A stretch of 64,000 nt of DNA from Bacteroidia bacterium (GTDB taxonomy: Bacteria > Bacteroidota > Bacteroidia > Bacteroidales > CAJPTX01), in the NCBI GenBank assembly GCA_002749065.1, contig PDTX01000008.1, positions 1-64,000 of the forward strand, in the 5' to 3' direction. A program made the translations under genes and the position numbers. A model generated the notes under the pieces. The model was not told the origin of the DNA. It did not search any database and saw only the letters and a program-made list of their open reading frames with translations. Positions 43,272 to 52,840 of the stretch are shown in pieces (position 1 is the stretch's first letter; each line of letters starts with the position of its first letter).

Positions 43272-44486
43272 ATGACGGTACTTCTCAAGGCGAGGCTCTT
43301 CGAATTCATGGCCGAGCACATCAGCACCTTCGCTGGCCTCACCGGCCTGGCGCACATGACCTGGGCCCACGCCCTGATGATCGTGGTGGCCTGCGTGTTC
43401 CTCTACCTCGGCATACGGAAGGAGTTCGAGCCGCTCCTGCTGGTGCCCATCGGCTTCGGCATGATCCTGGGCAACATCCCCTTCGCGGAGGGCTACCAGA
43501 TCGGCATCTACGAGCAGGGCTCCGTGCTGAGCTACCTCTACTTCGGCGTGGTCAAGGGCTTCTACCCCCCGCTCATCTTCCTGGGCATCGGGGCGATGAC
43601 CGACTTCTCGAACCTGATAGCCAACCCCAAGCTCATGCTCATCGGGGCGGCCGCCCAGTTCGGCATCTTCGGGGCCTACATGCTGGCCCTGTCCACCGGC
43701 CTGTTCAGCTTCGCGGAGGCGGGCGCCATCGGCATCATCGGCGGGGCGGACGGCCCCACGGCCATCTTCCTCTCCTCCATGCTCGCCCCCGAGCTCATGG
43801 GGGCCATCGCCATATCGGCCTACTCGTACATGGCCCTGGTGCCGGTCATTCAGCCCCCCATCATGCGCCTGCTCACCACCCAGAAGGAGCGCACCATCCG
43901 CATGAAGGCCCCCCGCCAGGTGAGCAAGATGGAGCGGGTGCTCTTCCCCGTCCTGGGCGCCCTGATGACCCTCCTGCTGGTGCCCTCGGGCCTGCCCCTG
44001 CTGGGCATGCTCTTCTTCGGCAACCTCCTCAAGGAGAGCGGCGTGACCAAGCGCCTGGCCGACACGGCCCGCGGCCCCCTCATCGACATCGTCACCATAC
44101 TCCTGGGCCTGACAGTGGGCGCATCCACCCAGGCCGTACGCATGGTGGCCGACCCCGTCACCGGCGAGCTCATCAACAAGGGCTTCCTCTCCGGGCGCTC
44201 CATCATGATATTCGCCATCGGGGCCTTCTCCTTCGTCATCGCCACCACCTCGGGCATACTCTTCGTCAAGCTGATGAACCTCTTCCTCCGGAAGGAGAAC
44301 AAGATCAACCCGCTCATCGGCAACGCCGGGGTCTCGGCCGTGCCCGACAGCGCGCGCATCTCGCAGACCGTGGGCCTGGAGTACGACAAGTCCAACCACC
44401 TGCTCATGCACGCCATGGGCCCGAATGTGGCCGGGGTCATCGGCAGCGCCATCGCGGCCGGCATTATGCTCTCCTTCTTCTCCTAG
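43272..44486 (+). CDS. mmdB: Na+-pumping methylmalonyl-CoA decarboxylase beta subunit
   Basis: 404 residues of the OadB/MmdB/GcdB family with about nine to eleven membrane segments. 'IIGGADGPTAIFLSSMLAP' contains the Na+-binding Asp160, and 'GAMTDFSNLIANPK' is the other signature region. It couples decarboxylation of carboxybiotin to export of Na+, conserving energy in the succinate-to-propionate pathway. AGGAGG sits at 43258-43263. A long palindromic terminator follows. Confidence 0.95.
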   Translation: MTVLLKARLFEFMAEHISTFAGLTGLAHMTWAHALMIVVACVFLYLGIRKEFEPLLLVPIGFGMILGNIPFAEGYQIGIYEQGSVLSYLYFGVVKGFYPPLIFLGIGAMTDFSNLIANPKLMLIGAAAQFGIFGAYMLALSTGLFSFAEAGAIGIIGGADGPTAIFLSSMLAPELMGAIAISAYSYMALVPVIQPPIMRLLTTQKERTIRMKAPRQVSKMERVLFPVLGALMTLLLVPSGLPLLGMLFFGNLLKESGVTKRLADTARGPLIDIVTILLGLTVGASTQAVRMVADPVTGELINKGFLSGRSIMIFAIGAFSFVIATTSGILFVKLMNLFLRKENKINPLIGNAGVSAVPDSARISQTVGLEYDKSNHLLMHAMGPNVAGVIGSAIAAGIMLSFFS

Positions 44487-44507
44487 GGGGGCGGCCACGG
44501 AAAGACC

Positions 44508-44540
44508 AAGGGCGCAGATTGGCCAATCTGCGCCCTTTTG
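44508..44540 (+). terminator. Terminator after mmdB
   Basis: A 30-base perfect palindrome (AAGGGCGCAGATTGG and its complement, 44508-44537) running into TTTTG. Symmetry means it could form as a hairpin on either strand. Confidence 0.85.
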
Positions 44541-44597
44541 CCGTCCGCGGGGCGCGGAGGCCTCCCGCCGCCCCATGGCCGGTTCCGGAGAAAATGC

Positions 44598-44605
44598 TAC
44601 ATTTG
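44598..44605 (+). promoter_or_regulatory. -7 promoter element (TACATTTG) for the M20 dipeptidase
   Basis: Exact TAnnTTTG match 38 bases before the ATG at 44643. Confidence 0.55.
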
Positions 44606-44642
44606 CCATCGGGCATTCCCGTCAGTAATACACGCAAGACAT

Positions 44643-46025
44643 ATGGACACAATCAACAGCTACATCGAGGCCCACAAGGACCGCTTCCTCGAGGAGCTCT
44701 TCGGTCTCATCCGCATCCCCTCCATCAGCTCGGAGTCGGAGCATAAGCCGGACATGGTGCGTTGCGCCGAGTACTGGCGCGACGCCATCCTCGCGGCCGG
44801 GGCCGACAGGGCCATGCTCTGCGAGACGGTGGGCCCGCCGGTGGTCTTCGGCGAGAAGATTGTCGACTCCGCCCTGCCCACGGTGCTGGTCTACGGCCAC
44901 TACGATGTCATGCCCGTGGACCCCATCGAGGAGTGGCGCACCGAGCCCTTCGAGCCCGTGGTCAAGGACGGCATCATCTGGGCGCGCGGCGCGGACGACG
45001 ACAAGGGCCAGGCCTTCATGCACGCTAAGGCCTTCGAGCTGATGGTGCGGACCGGCACGCTGCCCTGCAACGTCAAGTTCATGATAGAGGGCGAGGAGGA
45101 GATCGGGTCCAACGCCCTGAACCTCTGGCTCGACGAGCCGCAGAACCGCGACCTGGTGAAGGCCGACGTCATCCTGGTGTCCGACACGAGCATGATCGCG
45201 GCCGACACGCCCTCGGTCACCGTGGGCCTCCGGGGGCTGACCTACGTTGAGGTGGAGGTCACCGGCCCCAAGCAGGACCTCCACTCCGGCCTCTACGGCG
45301 GGGCGGTGGCCAACCCCGCCAACGTGCTCTGCGGCATGATCGCCAGGCTCATCGACGAGAACGGCCATGTGACCATCCCCGGCTTCTACGACGACGTGCT
45401 GGAGGTCAGCGCGGAGGAGCGCGCCGAGATGGCCCGCGCGCCCTTCTGCGAGGCGGGCTACAGGGAGTCATTGGACGTGGACGAGCTGCAGGGCGAGGCG
45501 GGCTTCTCCACCATCGAGCGCACGGGCATACGCCCCACCTGCGACGTGAACGGCATCTGGAGCGGGTACACCGGCGAGGGGGCCAAGACCATCATCCCCT
45601 CGAAGGCTTCGGCCAAGATCAGCATGCGCCTGGTGCCCAACCAGGACTACGTGAAGATTGGTGAGCAGTTCGAGGCCTACTTCCGGAGCATCGCGCCCAA
45701 GTCCGTCAAGGTGAAGGTGGACATCCTGCACGGCGGTATTCCCTATGTTTCCCCGACCGACACCGTCGCCTACCGCGCCGTGCGGCGTGCCATCGAGGAG
45801 AGCATGGGCACGGCCCCCATCCCGACCCGCAGCGGGGGGAGCATCCCCATCATCAGCATGTTCGAGCAGAAGCTCGGCCTCAAGTCCATCCTCATGGGCT
45901 TCGGCCTCGAGAGCGATGCCATCCACAGCCCCAATGAGAACTACCCCCTCGAGCAGTTCTTCCGGGGCATACGGACCATCCCGCTCTTCTACCGCTACTA
46001 CGCGGAGGGGATGAGGGGGGAGTAG
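44643..46025 (+). CDS. M20 family dipeptidase
   Basis: 460 residues from MDTINSYIEAHKDRF (the frame is open further upstream, across the promoter, and is not used). Zinc-ligand motifs: 'VLVYGHYDVMPVDP', 'RGADDDKGQAFMHA', 'IEGEEEIGSNAL' and 'LVSDTSM'; the lid/dimer region has 'DLHSGLYGGAV'. It resembles M20A/CPG2-type dipeptidases with broad specificity, acting in the cytoplasm. A single-gene unit with its own promoter and terminator. Confidence 0.92.
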   Translation: MDTINSYIEAHKDRFLEELFGLIRIPSISSESEHKPDMVRCAEYWRDAILAAGADRAMLCETVGPPVVFGEKIVDSALPTVLVYGHYDVMPVDPIEEWRTEPFEPVVKDGIIWARGADDDKGQAFMHAKAFELMVRTGTLPCNVKFMIEGEEEIGSNALNLWLDEPQNRDLVKADVILVSDTSMIAADTPSVTVGLRGLTYVEVEVTGPKQDLHSGLYGGAVANPANVLCGMIARLIDENGHVTIPGFYDDVLEVSAEERAEMARAPFCEAGYRESLDVDELQGEAGFSTIERTGIRPTCDVNGIWSGYTGEGAKTIIPSKASAKISMRLVPNQDYVKIGEQFEAYFRSIAPKSVKVKVDILHGGIPYVSPTDTVAYRAVRRAIEESMGTAPIPTRSGGSIPIISMFEQKLGLKSILMGFGLESDAIHSPNENYPLEQFFRGIRTIPLFYRYYAEGMRGE

Positions 46026-46049
46026 GCCCAGCTAGGGGCCGGTTTCAAT

Positions 46050-46093
46050 GAGGGGCAACGCATTGATGACCTATGGGTTATGCGTTGCCCCTC
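46050..46093. terminator. Bidirectional terminator between convergent peptidase genes
   Basis: GAGGGGCAACGCAT, a 16-base loop, ATGCGTTGCCCCTC: 14-base perfect arms. It lies between the M20 dipeptidase (ends 46025) and pepT (ends 46138) and could stop both. T-runs are short (CGTTTGG on the plus strand). Confidence 0.7.
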
Positions 46094-46137
46094 CGTTTGG
46101 TTCGTGGCGTATCCTTGCCCCTTTTCCCTTCCTCCAC

Positions 46138-47400
46138 CTATCCCTCCGCGATGATCTCCAGCAGCGTCAGCACCATTCGGCACGACATTTCGAAGGAGGG
46201 AATCGGTAGGAATTCGCAGTTCGAGTGGAAGTTGTGCGCCCCCGTGAAGAAGTTGGGCGTGGGGATGCCCCGCGTGGAGATGTAGGAGCCGTCGGTGCCC
46301 CCGCGCATGGCCATCGTCTTGGGCGTAATCCCGAGCCGGCGCATGGCCTCGTAGATGTAGTCCACGCAGAAGTGGCTTTCCTCGTCTATCGCATCGCGGA
46401 TATTCCCGTACACGTCCGCCATCTCGAGCGTAATCTTCGCCCTGGGGTAGCGCTTCTGCAGCAGCTCCACAGCCTGGGCGATGAATGCCTTCTTCGCCTC
46501 GTAGCCCGCTCGGCTATGGTCGCGGATGTTTAGGCTCACGGTCGCCGTGCTCTGGTTCGAGTTGATGCTGTCTATCCAGATGTACCCATCCGTCCCGTCA
46601 GTGTTCTCGGGTGTCTCCAGGCGGTTGAAGTAGTTCGCGAAGTCCGCGGCCACCAGCGTGGGGTTCACCATTACCCCCTTGGCCGACATGGGGTGCGCGC
46701 TCACGCCCTGGATGTGCACCCTGGCCGAGCCGGCGTTGAAGGTCTCATATACCACCTCGCCCAGCTCGCAGCAGTCGAGGGTGTAGGCGAATTTCACCGG
46801 GAGGCGCGAGAAGTCGATGTGCTTGGCGCCCACTAGCCCCACCTCCTCATCGGGGACGAAGACCAGGTAGATGTCCCCGTGCGCAAGGTGCTCATCCTCC
46901 TGCACCAGGCGGGCGGCCGTCATGATGGAGGCTATGGCCGCCTTGTCGTCTGCCCCCAGGACGCTATGCCCGTTGCCCACCAGGATGTCCTGCCCCACGT
47001 AGCGCGCGATCTCGGGGTGCTCGGCCTCGCGGATGAATATGCCATCCTCCTCGTTGAGGCAGATGTCCCCGCCACCGTGGTGCACTATCCGCGGCTCTAT
47101 GCTCGGGCTGAGGTTCACGTCCACCGTGTCGAGGTGCGCCACGAAGGCTACCGGCGGGAGGGGGCGCTCGCTGTTGCCGGGCAGATGCCCTATCAGCACC
47201 CCGTACTCGCTCAGCGAGATGTCCGCTGCGCCCATCTCCTCCAGCTCTCCGCGGAGGAGCCGAGCCAGCTCCAGCTGCCCCTCCGAGGAGGGAACTTGCC
47301 GCGAGCCGAACACGCTCTGCGAGGGGATGGCCGCATAGCGGCGGAAGCGCTCCACCAGCTCTTCGCGCAGCCGTGCGCTGTCTACATCCTGTATTCTCAT
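46138..47400 (-). CDS. pepT: Peptidase T (tripeptidase)
   Basis: 420 residues from ATG 47400, preceded by GGAGAAGG. M20B zinc site: 'VAFVAHLDTVD', 'VLGADDKAAIASIM', 'FVPDEEVGLVGA', 'YTLDCCELGEV' and 'PNFFTGAHNFHSNCEF'. It removes N-terminal residues from tripeptides. It is 21 bases after the AbgT transporter gene, suggesting that imported peptides or amidobenzoyl-type substrates are cleaved by it. Confidence 0.95.
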   Translation of the reverse strand: MRIQDVDSARLREELVERFRRYAAIPSQSVFGSRQVPSSEGQLELARLLRGELEEMGAADISLSEYGVLIGHLPGNSERPLPPVAFVAHLDTVDVNLSPSIEPRIVHHGGGDICLNEEDGIFIREAEHPEIARYVGQDILVGNGHSVLGADDKAAIASIMTAARLVQEDEHLAHGDIYLVFVPDEEVGLVGAKHIDFSRLPVKFAYTLDCCELGEVVYETFNAGSARVHIQGVSAHPMSAKGVMVNPTLVAADFANYFNRLETPENTDGTDGYIWIDSINSNQSTATVSLNIRDHSRAGYEAKKAFIAQAVELLQKRYPRAKITLEMADVYGNIRDAIDEESHFCVDYIYEAMRRLGITPKTMAMRGGTDGSYISTRGIPTPNFFTGAHNFHSNCEFLPIPSFEMSCRMVLTLLEIIAEG

Positions 47401-47421
47401 TGCCTTCTCCAATTTGCGGTG

Positions 47422-48963
47422 CTAGAAGCCCTGCAGCGTGTAGGTTGCCTGTATACCCAGCGGCACATCCAGGAACCACATGGCGTAGAGCACCGCTGTT
47501 AGCGCGATCAGTAGCCCTATCGTGTAGGGGAGCATCATGGAGCTCAGGGTTCCTATCCCGCTCTCCTTGACGTACTTCTGGCAGTAGGTGATGATCAGGG
47601 GGTAGAAGGCGAACATGGGCGTTACCACGTTCACGGCGGAATCTGACACCCGGAAGGCGGCCTGCGTGAGCTCTGGAGCTATCCCCACGCCCATGAGCAT
47701 CGGCACGAAGATGGGGGCGAGTATGGCCCACTTGGCCGAGGCCGAGGTGATCAGCAGGTTTAGCAGCCCGACGAAGAGTATGCAGCCGCCGATGGTGAGC
47801 TGCGGGGGCATGGCCAGGCTCTTGAGGAACTCCGCGCCCGAAACGGCGATGAGCGCCCCGAGCTGCGAGGCGTTGAAGGCGTAGAGGAACTGCGCTGCGA
47901 AGAAGTAGAAGACGATCAGGGAGATTAGCGTCCGGGTGATGTCCTCCATCGACTTGGTGAAGTCCTTCGGCGACCTGAAGTTGCCCGAGGCTACGCCGTA
48001 TGCCAGGCCTACCGCCCCGGCGAAGATGAAGATCAGGGTCACGATGGAGCGCATGATGGGGGCCTGGAAGCTGTGCAGCGTGCCGTCGGGCGCGCGCAGG
48101 GGGCTGTCGGCCGGCATGACCAGCAATGCGAGGCCTACGCCCATGATGACGAGGATGGAGGTGGCGATGTAGAAGGCCGTATTCTCCCGCTTGGTGATGG
48201 GCGTGCTGCTGTCCTCTATGTCCAGCGCTTCGTTCATGGGGTACATTTTCCAGAGCCAGGGCTCCACGATGCGGTCGGTGATGTACCAGCAGGCCGGGAT
48301 GACAAGGAACGTCGCCCAGAACATGAAGTAGTAGTTGCACAGGACGTTCACCATGTAGTCGGGTCGCACTATCTGCGCGGCGGCCTGGGTGAAGCCCTGT
48401 ATGATCGGGTCGATGGCCGAGGGGGTGTAGTTGGCCGCGAAGGCGCCTGCGATGCCCGCGAAGGATGCCGCGACCCCGGCCAGGGGGTGGCGACCCGAGG
48501 CGTAGAACATGTAGGCCGCGATGGGGATGATGATGACGTACCCGCTGTCCGGGCCGATGTGGCTGAGCATCCCCACGAGGATGACCATGGGGCTGATGAG
48601 CCGCTTCGGGGTGATCAGCAGCATCTTGCGTAGCGCCACGTTGAGGTAGCCTGAGCCCTCTGCGATCCCGATGCCCAGCGTCGCCACGATGACCATCGCC
48701 AGCGGGGGGAAGCCCGCGTAGTTGCTCACCATCTTGCTCATCAGATCCACCAGCGACGCGCCGCTCAGCATGTTGATGATCTCCACCTGCTTCCCCGTGG
48801 CGGGGTTGATGTAGCCGAAGCTCATTGTCGACATCACGGCGGAAATGGCGCACACCAGCACGAAGGCCCCGATGAAAAGGATGGTGATGTCGGGCACCCT
48901 ATTCCCGATGCGCTCAATGGCGGCCAGAAGCCCTGTGGCCCGATTGCTCTTTTCCGTTGCCAT
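47422..48963 (-). CDS. AbgT family transporter
   Basis: 513 residues with about eleven to thirteen membrane segments and AbgT/YdaH signatures: 'NYAGFPPLAMVIVATLGIGIAEGSGYL', 'LSHIGPDSGYVIIIPIAAYMF', 'ANYTPSAIDPIIQGF', 'TSASAKWAILAPIFVPML' and 'PMFAFYPLIITYCQKY'. Characterised members import p-aminobenzoyl-glutamate or export sulfonamides. Pairing with pepT suggests uptake of small peptides or folate breakdown products, as inference. Promoter element at 49031. Confidence 0.93.
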   Translation of the reverse strand: MATEKSNRATGLLAAIERIGNRVPDITILFIGAFVLVCAISAVMSTMSFGYINPATGKQVEIINMLSGASLVDLMSKMVSNYAGFPPLAMVIVATLGIGIAEGSGYLNVALRKMLLITPKRLISPMVILVGMLSHIGPDSGYVIIIPIAAYMFYASGRHPLAGVAASFAGIAGAFAANYTPSAIDPIIQGFTQAAAQIVRPDYMVNVLCNYYFMFWATFLVIPACWYITDRIVEPWLWKMYPMNEALDIEDSSTPITKRENTAFYIATSILVIMGVGLALLVMPADSPLRAPDGTLHSFQAPIMRSIVTLIFIFAGAVGLAYGVASGNFRSPKDFTKSMEDITRTLISLIVFYFFAAQFLYAFNASQLGALIAVSGAEFLKSLAMPPQLTIGGCILFVGLLNLLITSASAKWAILAPIFVPMLMGVGIAPELTQAAFRVSDSAVNVVTPMFAFYPLIITYCQKYVKESGIGTLSSMMLPYTIGLLIALTAVLYAMWFLDVPLGIQATYTLQGF

Positions 48964-48995
48964 ACTCTCTTTGGTGCTATTCAGGTATCGCTAAA

Positions 48996-51900
48996 CTATA
49001 TTCTGCTCCTCTGATGTGTGATTCGCAATGCAAAAGTAGGGAATTCCATTTTACCCACTTCACAGCCTCCCCCCACCTCCCCCCACTCGTAGTACCCCTC
49101 TTCGCGCCGCACATGCTCCAGCAGCCGCTCGCACAGCGGGTCGCTCGACAGCAGGTCGGGGTTGCCCACGATGACCATCTGCTCGCGGGCCCGGGTCAGC
49201 GCCACGTTCAGCTTGCGGTCGATGGTGGCGCCGGTCTCCCGGTCGCGTATCCGGCTCTCGAAGAGGAATTCCAGCTGGTAGGGCTGCTGCACGGTGAAGC
49301 CGTAGACCATCACGTCGCGCTGGCTCCCCTGGTAGCGCTCCACGGTGTCGATGGTGATGCCCATGAGCTCGGGGAGCCCCAGCCTCTCCAGCTCGCGGCG
49401 CACCGTGGCGATCTGGTGGCGGTAGGGCACTATCACCCCCAGGGTTTCGTCCGGGACGAAGGGGCGCTCGGCCTCCTGGTACAGGCGGTGTACCACCCCG
49501 GCGATGCGGGCTATGGCCGCCCCCTCGGCCGGGTTCACCTTGTCGCTCGGCATCCGCTGCGTGTTGCGCATGGCGAAGAAGAGCACGCGGCGACGGGCCA
49601 GCAGGCTCGCCAGCGGGTCATCGCCCTCGTACCGATATCGCAGCGCCTCCTGCTGGTGGGCGAGGGGGATGGCCTCCAGCTGGCCGTTGTAGAAGCAGCG
49701 GCTCGGGAAGGCGGCCACCTCTGGGTGCATCCGTCCCTGCTGCGTGAAGCGGTGTACCAGGGGGGAGCCGGGGGGCTCCTGGCGTAGCAGCCGCTCGAAG
49801 ATGGATACCCGGAAGTCTATCGTTCCCTCCGCCGCGTTGGGCTCGTCGCTCAGGCACGCTAGCGCGGGCGAGCTGAGCCGGGAGGTCTGGCCCGTCTGCC
49901 CCACCACGGCGGGCAGCTGCTTCTCGTCGCCGATGAGGACGAAGCGGGCGATGCTGCAGCCTCCCGACCCGTTTTTGGCCGAGAGGAGGGGGAGGAGCGT
50001 GGGCTCGAGGATCTGCGAGGCCTCGTCCACTATCGCCAGGGTGAAGCTGTGCAGCTTGAAGAGCTCCAGCTTGCCGCAGAGGCTGGTGACCGTGGAGGTG
50101 TAGATGCGTATGCCCCCGAAGAGCTCCAGTATCTCTTGCCGGTTGCGGCAGGCGGCCGTGAGCTCCTGCATCAGGAAGGGGCGGTAGGGTGGGGCGGTGC
50201 TCAGGTGTCGCCCCAGCCGCATGTAGGCGAATGGCTTGTCGCCGTGCTGGGCCTTCAGCCCCTCGAGCTGGGCGCATATCTCGTCCACGGCGCGGTTGGT
50301 GTAGGCCAGCAGCAGCACGCGGGCAGTCGGGTCGGTGAGCTCCTCCCGGAGGATGCTCACCAGGCCCTTGGAGGTCTTGCCCGTCCCCGGTGGGCCTATC
50401 AGCAGGAAGTAGTCCTGGGCCTGGACGAACTTCCGAATCAGCCCGTTGAAGCCGGGGTAGTCGCCCTTCGGCTGGCGTTGCGCATCGCGCCCGGGGGGTC
50501 GCTGGCGTAGCAGCAGCTCGCGCCGTTCCTTCGGGGCTTCCAGGAAGCTGCATATCCCCCGGTACTGCGCGGCGAAGCCGGCCTCCAGCATGTCGTGCTC
50601 TATGGCCCAGAGGCGCTCCCCCTCGAAGAGGCGCCGGTTTCGCTGGCGGGCGTTGAGCCTCACGGTGATGCTGCGGGCCGCGAACTCCAGCACCGCGCCC
50701 TTGTGCACCATGCCGCGCCGCGGGTCGGGCTCGTCGGTGGGGGCGTAGGCGTAGAGGATGACCGGGTCGCCCAGGCGGAAGTTGGGCAGGGCGGTGCTGT
50801 CCTGGTGGGGGATGCGCAGCGTGATGTCGTGTATCCCCTCGCGGCTCTCCCCCCGCTCGCCGTGGGCCAGCCGCTCTATCTCCAGCCCGTCGAGTAGGTT
50901 GCCCTGCTCGCGCTTCTCCGCGTTGCTGCTATTCCACACCCCGGCGTGGCCCGAGCCCTCGCGCTTCGGGCTGCCCACCTTGGCCAGCAGCTGCTCCTGG
51001 GCGACGAAGGTGATGGCGTGCCCGGCATAGGCCTGCTCGGCCGGGGTGGCCTGCTGCACGGCCTTGAGCACCTGCAGCACCTTCGGGAGGATGAAGTCGT
51101 CCCAGAGCCGCCCGCACGCCCGCTGGTGTAGCCGCTCGGGCGTGAGCTCGCACAGCATGTCCAGCCCCTCGCCCCGGGCCAGCGCGTACTCCTGCCGGAC
51201 GATGCGGTTGCGCATCTCGAAGGCCTCCTGGAGTAGGACCGTGGCCGGGCTTTCGCGGAGTAGCCCCTTGGGGTAGCGGGAGTAGAGGAGGTAGCTCGCG
51301 ATGTCCTCGTTGCGCAGCCGGAGGTCCGTGAGGCCGTAGCGCAGCACCGCCATGTAGAGCAGCATCTGCACGTAGTGCGACTCGTAGGGCCGGCCCTGCC
51401 CGTCCTTGGCGCGGAAGCTGTCCCACCGGCCGGATTTCTGCTCCATCAGCACCCGCATGTCCTCCTGGATGAGGTCCATACGCCCCTGAAGGCCAAGCTG
51501 CTCGCAGATGAAGGAGGGTTCCAGGACCACCCGCTCCAGGTCGATTACCCCGGCCTCCCGCGCATCCCCGTCCCGCCGGAATATCTCCCTGAGGTGCGCC
51601 AGCTGCCGCTGCGCGTCGTGGTGGAACTGCTCGTTGGTCGCCCCCTCGCGTAGCGCTTCGCAGGTGCTTATCCCCAGCGGGTTCTCGCGGAAGAAGTCGC
51701 GCACCACCTCGACGTACTGGGGGGCCCCGTCCCCGGCGTAGATTACCCGGTCCAGCAGCATGCCCGAGAGGTTACCCAGCAGGATGGGGGCGCTGGTCTC
51801 CTGGGGCGTGAAGCGGTCGATGAGCAGGTTCAGCTCGGATGTGCCGTAGCTCTGGAACACCTTCGCGACCACGGAGATGTTGACCAGGTAGTCCGGCTCT

Positions 51901-52619
51901 AGGATTATCTGCTCGGGTAGCACCATCCCCACCTCGAGGCGGGGGCGCACCAGGTTGAGCTGGGCGAAGGGCCAGAGCAGGCCGGGGAGGTAGCCGTAGT
52001 CCAGCTCCCAGGTCTCGCCGAGCTTGAACCGTAGGGGGATGGTCAGCTCCCCCCCCTCCGCGTCTTCGGCCACCACGCCACGCGCCGACCACGAGCGCAC
52101 CGTCACCCGGATGTAGTCCCGCTCCGCCCATTTGCGTTGCTCCGTGGGGTAGTCCCCCATGGGGAGCCGGTCGAGCAGCGCCGGGGGCACCGGCACGTCC
52201 TCGCAGCGGTGGATGAATTCCGCCACCGCCCGGATGTCGTAGCCCAGGCCCTCCTCCGAGAGCTTCGCCTCGTCCACCGGGGCGTGTATCCTCGCCCCCA
52301 CGTTCCGGATACGCCGGTGTAGCCCCCGACTCTTCGCCTCCAGCCCATGCGCTTGGCATAGGTAGGCCAGGCGGGCCGCATCGCTGGCGAAGGTCTGCCG
52401 TAGCCCGGCGGTGAGCGCGGCCAGGATGCCACGGAGCACCCCGTAGATTGCCATGTGCCTCTCCGCCAGATTCCCCGCTGGCTCAGTGGCGCGCTGCAGG
52501 CCGCTGTACCACCCGGTGGCCCTGGCGCAACGCACCTCCCCCTCCGTCGGCTCCGGGATGTATACCCCCTCTGTATGTGCTTGCTCCCGTCCCCTGTCGT
52601 GATGCGTGTTCGTCGCCAT
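48996..52619 (-). CDS. PD-(D/E)XK nuclease fused to a superfamily 1 (Dna2/UPF1-like) helicase
   Basis: 1,207 residues from ATG 52619; an open extension upstream (to 52796) crosses the promoter and is rejected. Residues about 1-300 are not recognised. The nuclease region has Asp382 in 'GRMDLIQED' and Glu393-Gln-Lys395 in 'LMEQKSGRW', followed by 'HYVQMLLYMAVLRYGL', as in Cas4/Dna2-type nucleases. Helicase motifs: Walker A 'LLIGPPGTGKTSKGL' (Lys748), 'LLLAYTNRAVDEICAQL', box II 'IVDEASQILEPTLLPL', 'IGDEKQLPAVV', 'GVIVPYRHQIATVRREL' and 'YQGSQRDVMVYG' with 'LNVALTRAREQMVIVGN'. It probably resects or processes DNA ends; a defence role is possible but not shown. No Dna2-type iron-sulfur cysteine pattern is evident. 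Confidence 0.9.
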   Translation of the reverse strand: MATNTHHDRGREQAHTEGVYIPEPTEGEVRCARATGWYSGLQRATEPAGNLAERHMAIYGVLRGILAALTAGLRQTFASDAARLAYLCQAHGLEAKSRGLHRRIRNVGARIHAPVDEAKLSEEGLGYDIRAVAEFIHRCEDVPVPPALLDRLPMGDYPTEQRKWAERDYIRVTVRSWSARGVVAEDAEGGELTIPLRFKLGETWELDYGYLPGLLWPFAQLNLVRPRLEVGMVLPEQIILEPDYLVNISVVAKVFQSYGTSELNLLIDRFTPQETSAPILLGNLSGMLLDRVIYAGDGAPQYVEVVRDFFRENPLGISTCEALREGATNEQFHHDAQRQLAHLREIFRRDGDAREAGVIDLERVVLEPSFICEQLGLQGRMDLIQEDMRVLMEQKSGRWDSFRAKDGQGRPYESHYVQMLLYMAVLRYGLTDLRLRNEDIASYLLYSRYPKGLLRESPATVLLQEAFEMRNRIVRQEYALARGEGLDMLCELTPERLHQRACGRLWDDFILPKVLQVLKAVQQATPAEQAYAGHAITFVAQEQLLAKVGSPKREGSGHAGVWNSSNAEKREQGNLLDGLEIERLAHGERGESREGIHDITLRIPHQDSTALPNFRLGDPVILYAYAPTDEPDPRRGMVHKGAVLEFAARSITVRLNARQRNRRLFEGERLWAIEHDMLEAGFAAQYRGICSFLEAPKERRELLLRQRPPGRDAQRQPKGDYPGFNGLIRKFVQAQDYFLLIGPPGTGKTSKGLVSILREELTDPTARVLLLAYTNRAVDEICAQLEGLKAQHGDKPFAYMRLGRHLSTAPPYRPFLMQELTAACRNRQEILELFGGIRIYTSTVTSLCGKLELFKLHSFTLAIVDEASQILEPTLLPLLSAKNGSGGCSIARFVLIGDEKQLPAVVGQTGQTSRLSSPALACLSDEPNAAEGTIDFRVSIFERLLRQEPPGSPLVHRFTQQGRMHPEVAAFPSRCFYNGQLEAIPLAHQQEALRYRYEGDDPLASLLARRRVLFFAMRNTQRMPSDKVNPAEGAAIARIAGVVHRLYQEAERPFVPDETLGVIVPYRHQIATVRRELERLGLPELMGITIDTVERYQGSQRDVMVYGFTVQQPYQLEFLFESRIRDRETGATIDRKLNVALTRAREQMVIVGNPDLLSSDPLCERLLEHVRREEGYYEWGEVGGGCEVGKMEFPTFALRITHQRSRI
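49031..49038 (-). promoter_or_regulatory. -7 promoter element (TACTTTTG) for abgT-pepT
   Basis: Minus-strand TACTTTTG lies 68 bases before the abgT start, inside the last codons of the upstream helicase gene. Confidence 0.45.
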
Positions 52620-52722
52620 GCGTTTGATTTCGTGCGGTTTAACCTGGCCCAGTCCGAGGGCGCGTGGCCTGCTCGGGCCTTGCGCTCCGTCCCCTCGACC
52701 CAGTATCCGTGGCCAGCTCAGG

Positions 52723-52730
52723 CAAAGGTA
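52723..52730 (-). promoter_or_regulatory. -7 promoter element (TACCTTTG) for the nuclease-helicase
   Basis: Exact TAnnTTTG match on the minus strand, about 104 bases before the ATG at 52619. Divergent from the element at 52772. Confidence 0.55.
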
Positions 52731-52771
52731 GGAAAATATCCCTGCCCACCGTGGCCAATCGAACGTTTTGC

Positions 52772-52779
52772 TACCTTTG
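52772..52779 (+). promoter_or_regulatory. -7 promoter element (TACCTTTG) for the DUF1963 gene
   Basis: Exact match, 62 bases before the ATG at 52841. The two divergent -7 elements are 41 bases apart, so their upstream regions overlap. Confidence 0.55.
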
Positions 52780-52840
52780 CAACTAGCGGGGCGCATCGCG
52801 CCAGAGGCCCCGACTTATACACCTATTATACAGGACACCT

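Noticed and set aside
44508..44537. 30-base perfect palindrome as a regulator operator
   Set aside because: Its position directly after mmdB and the following TTTT fit a terminator better than an operator for the dipeptidase gene, whose promoter is about 60 bases further on.
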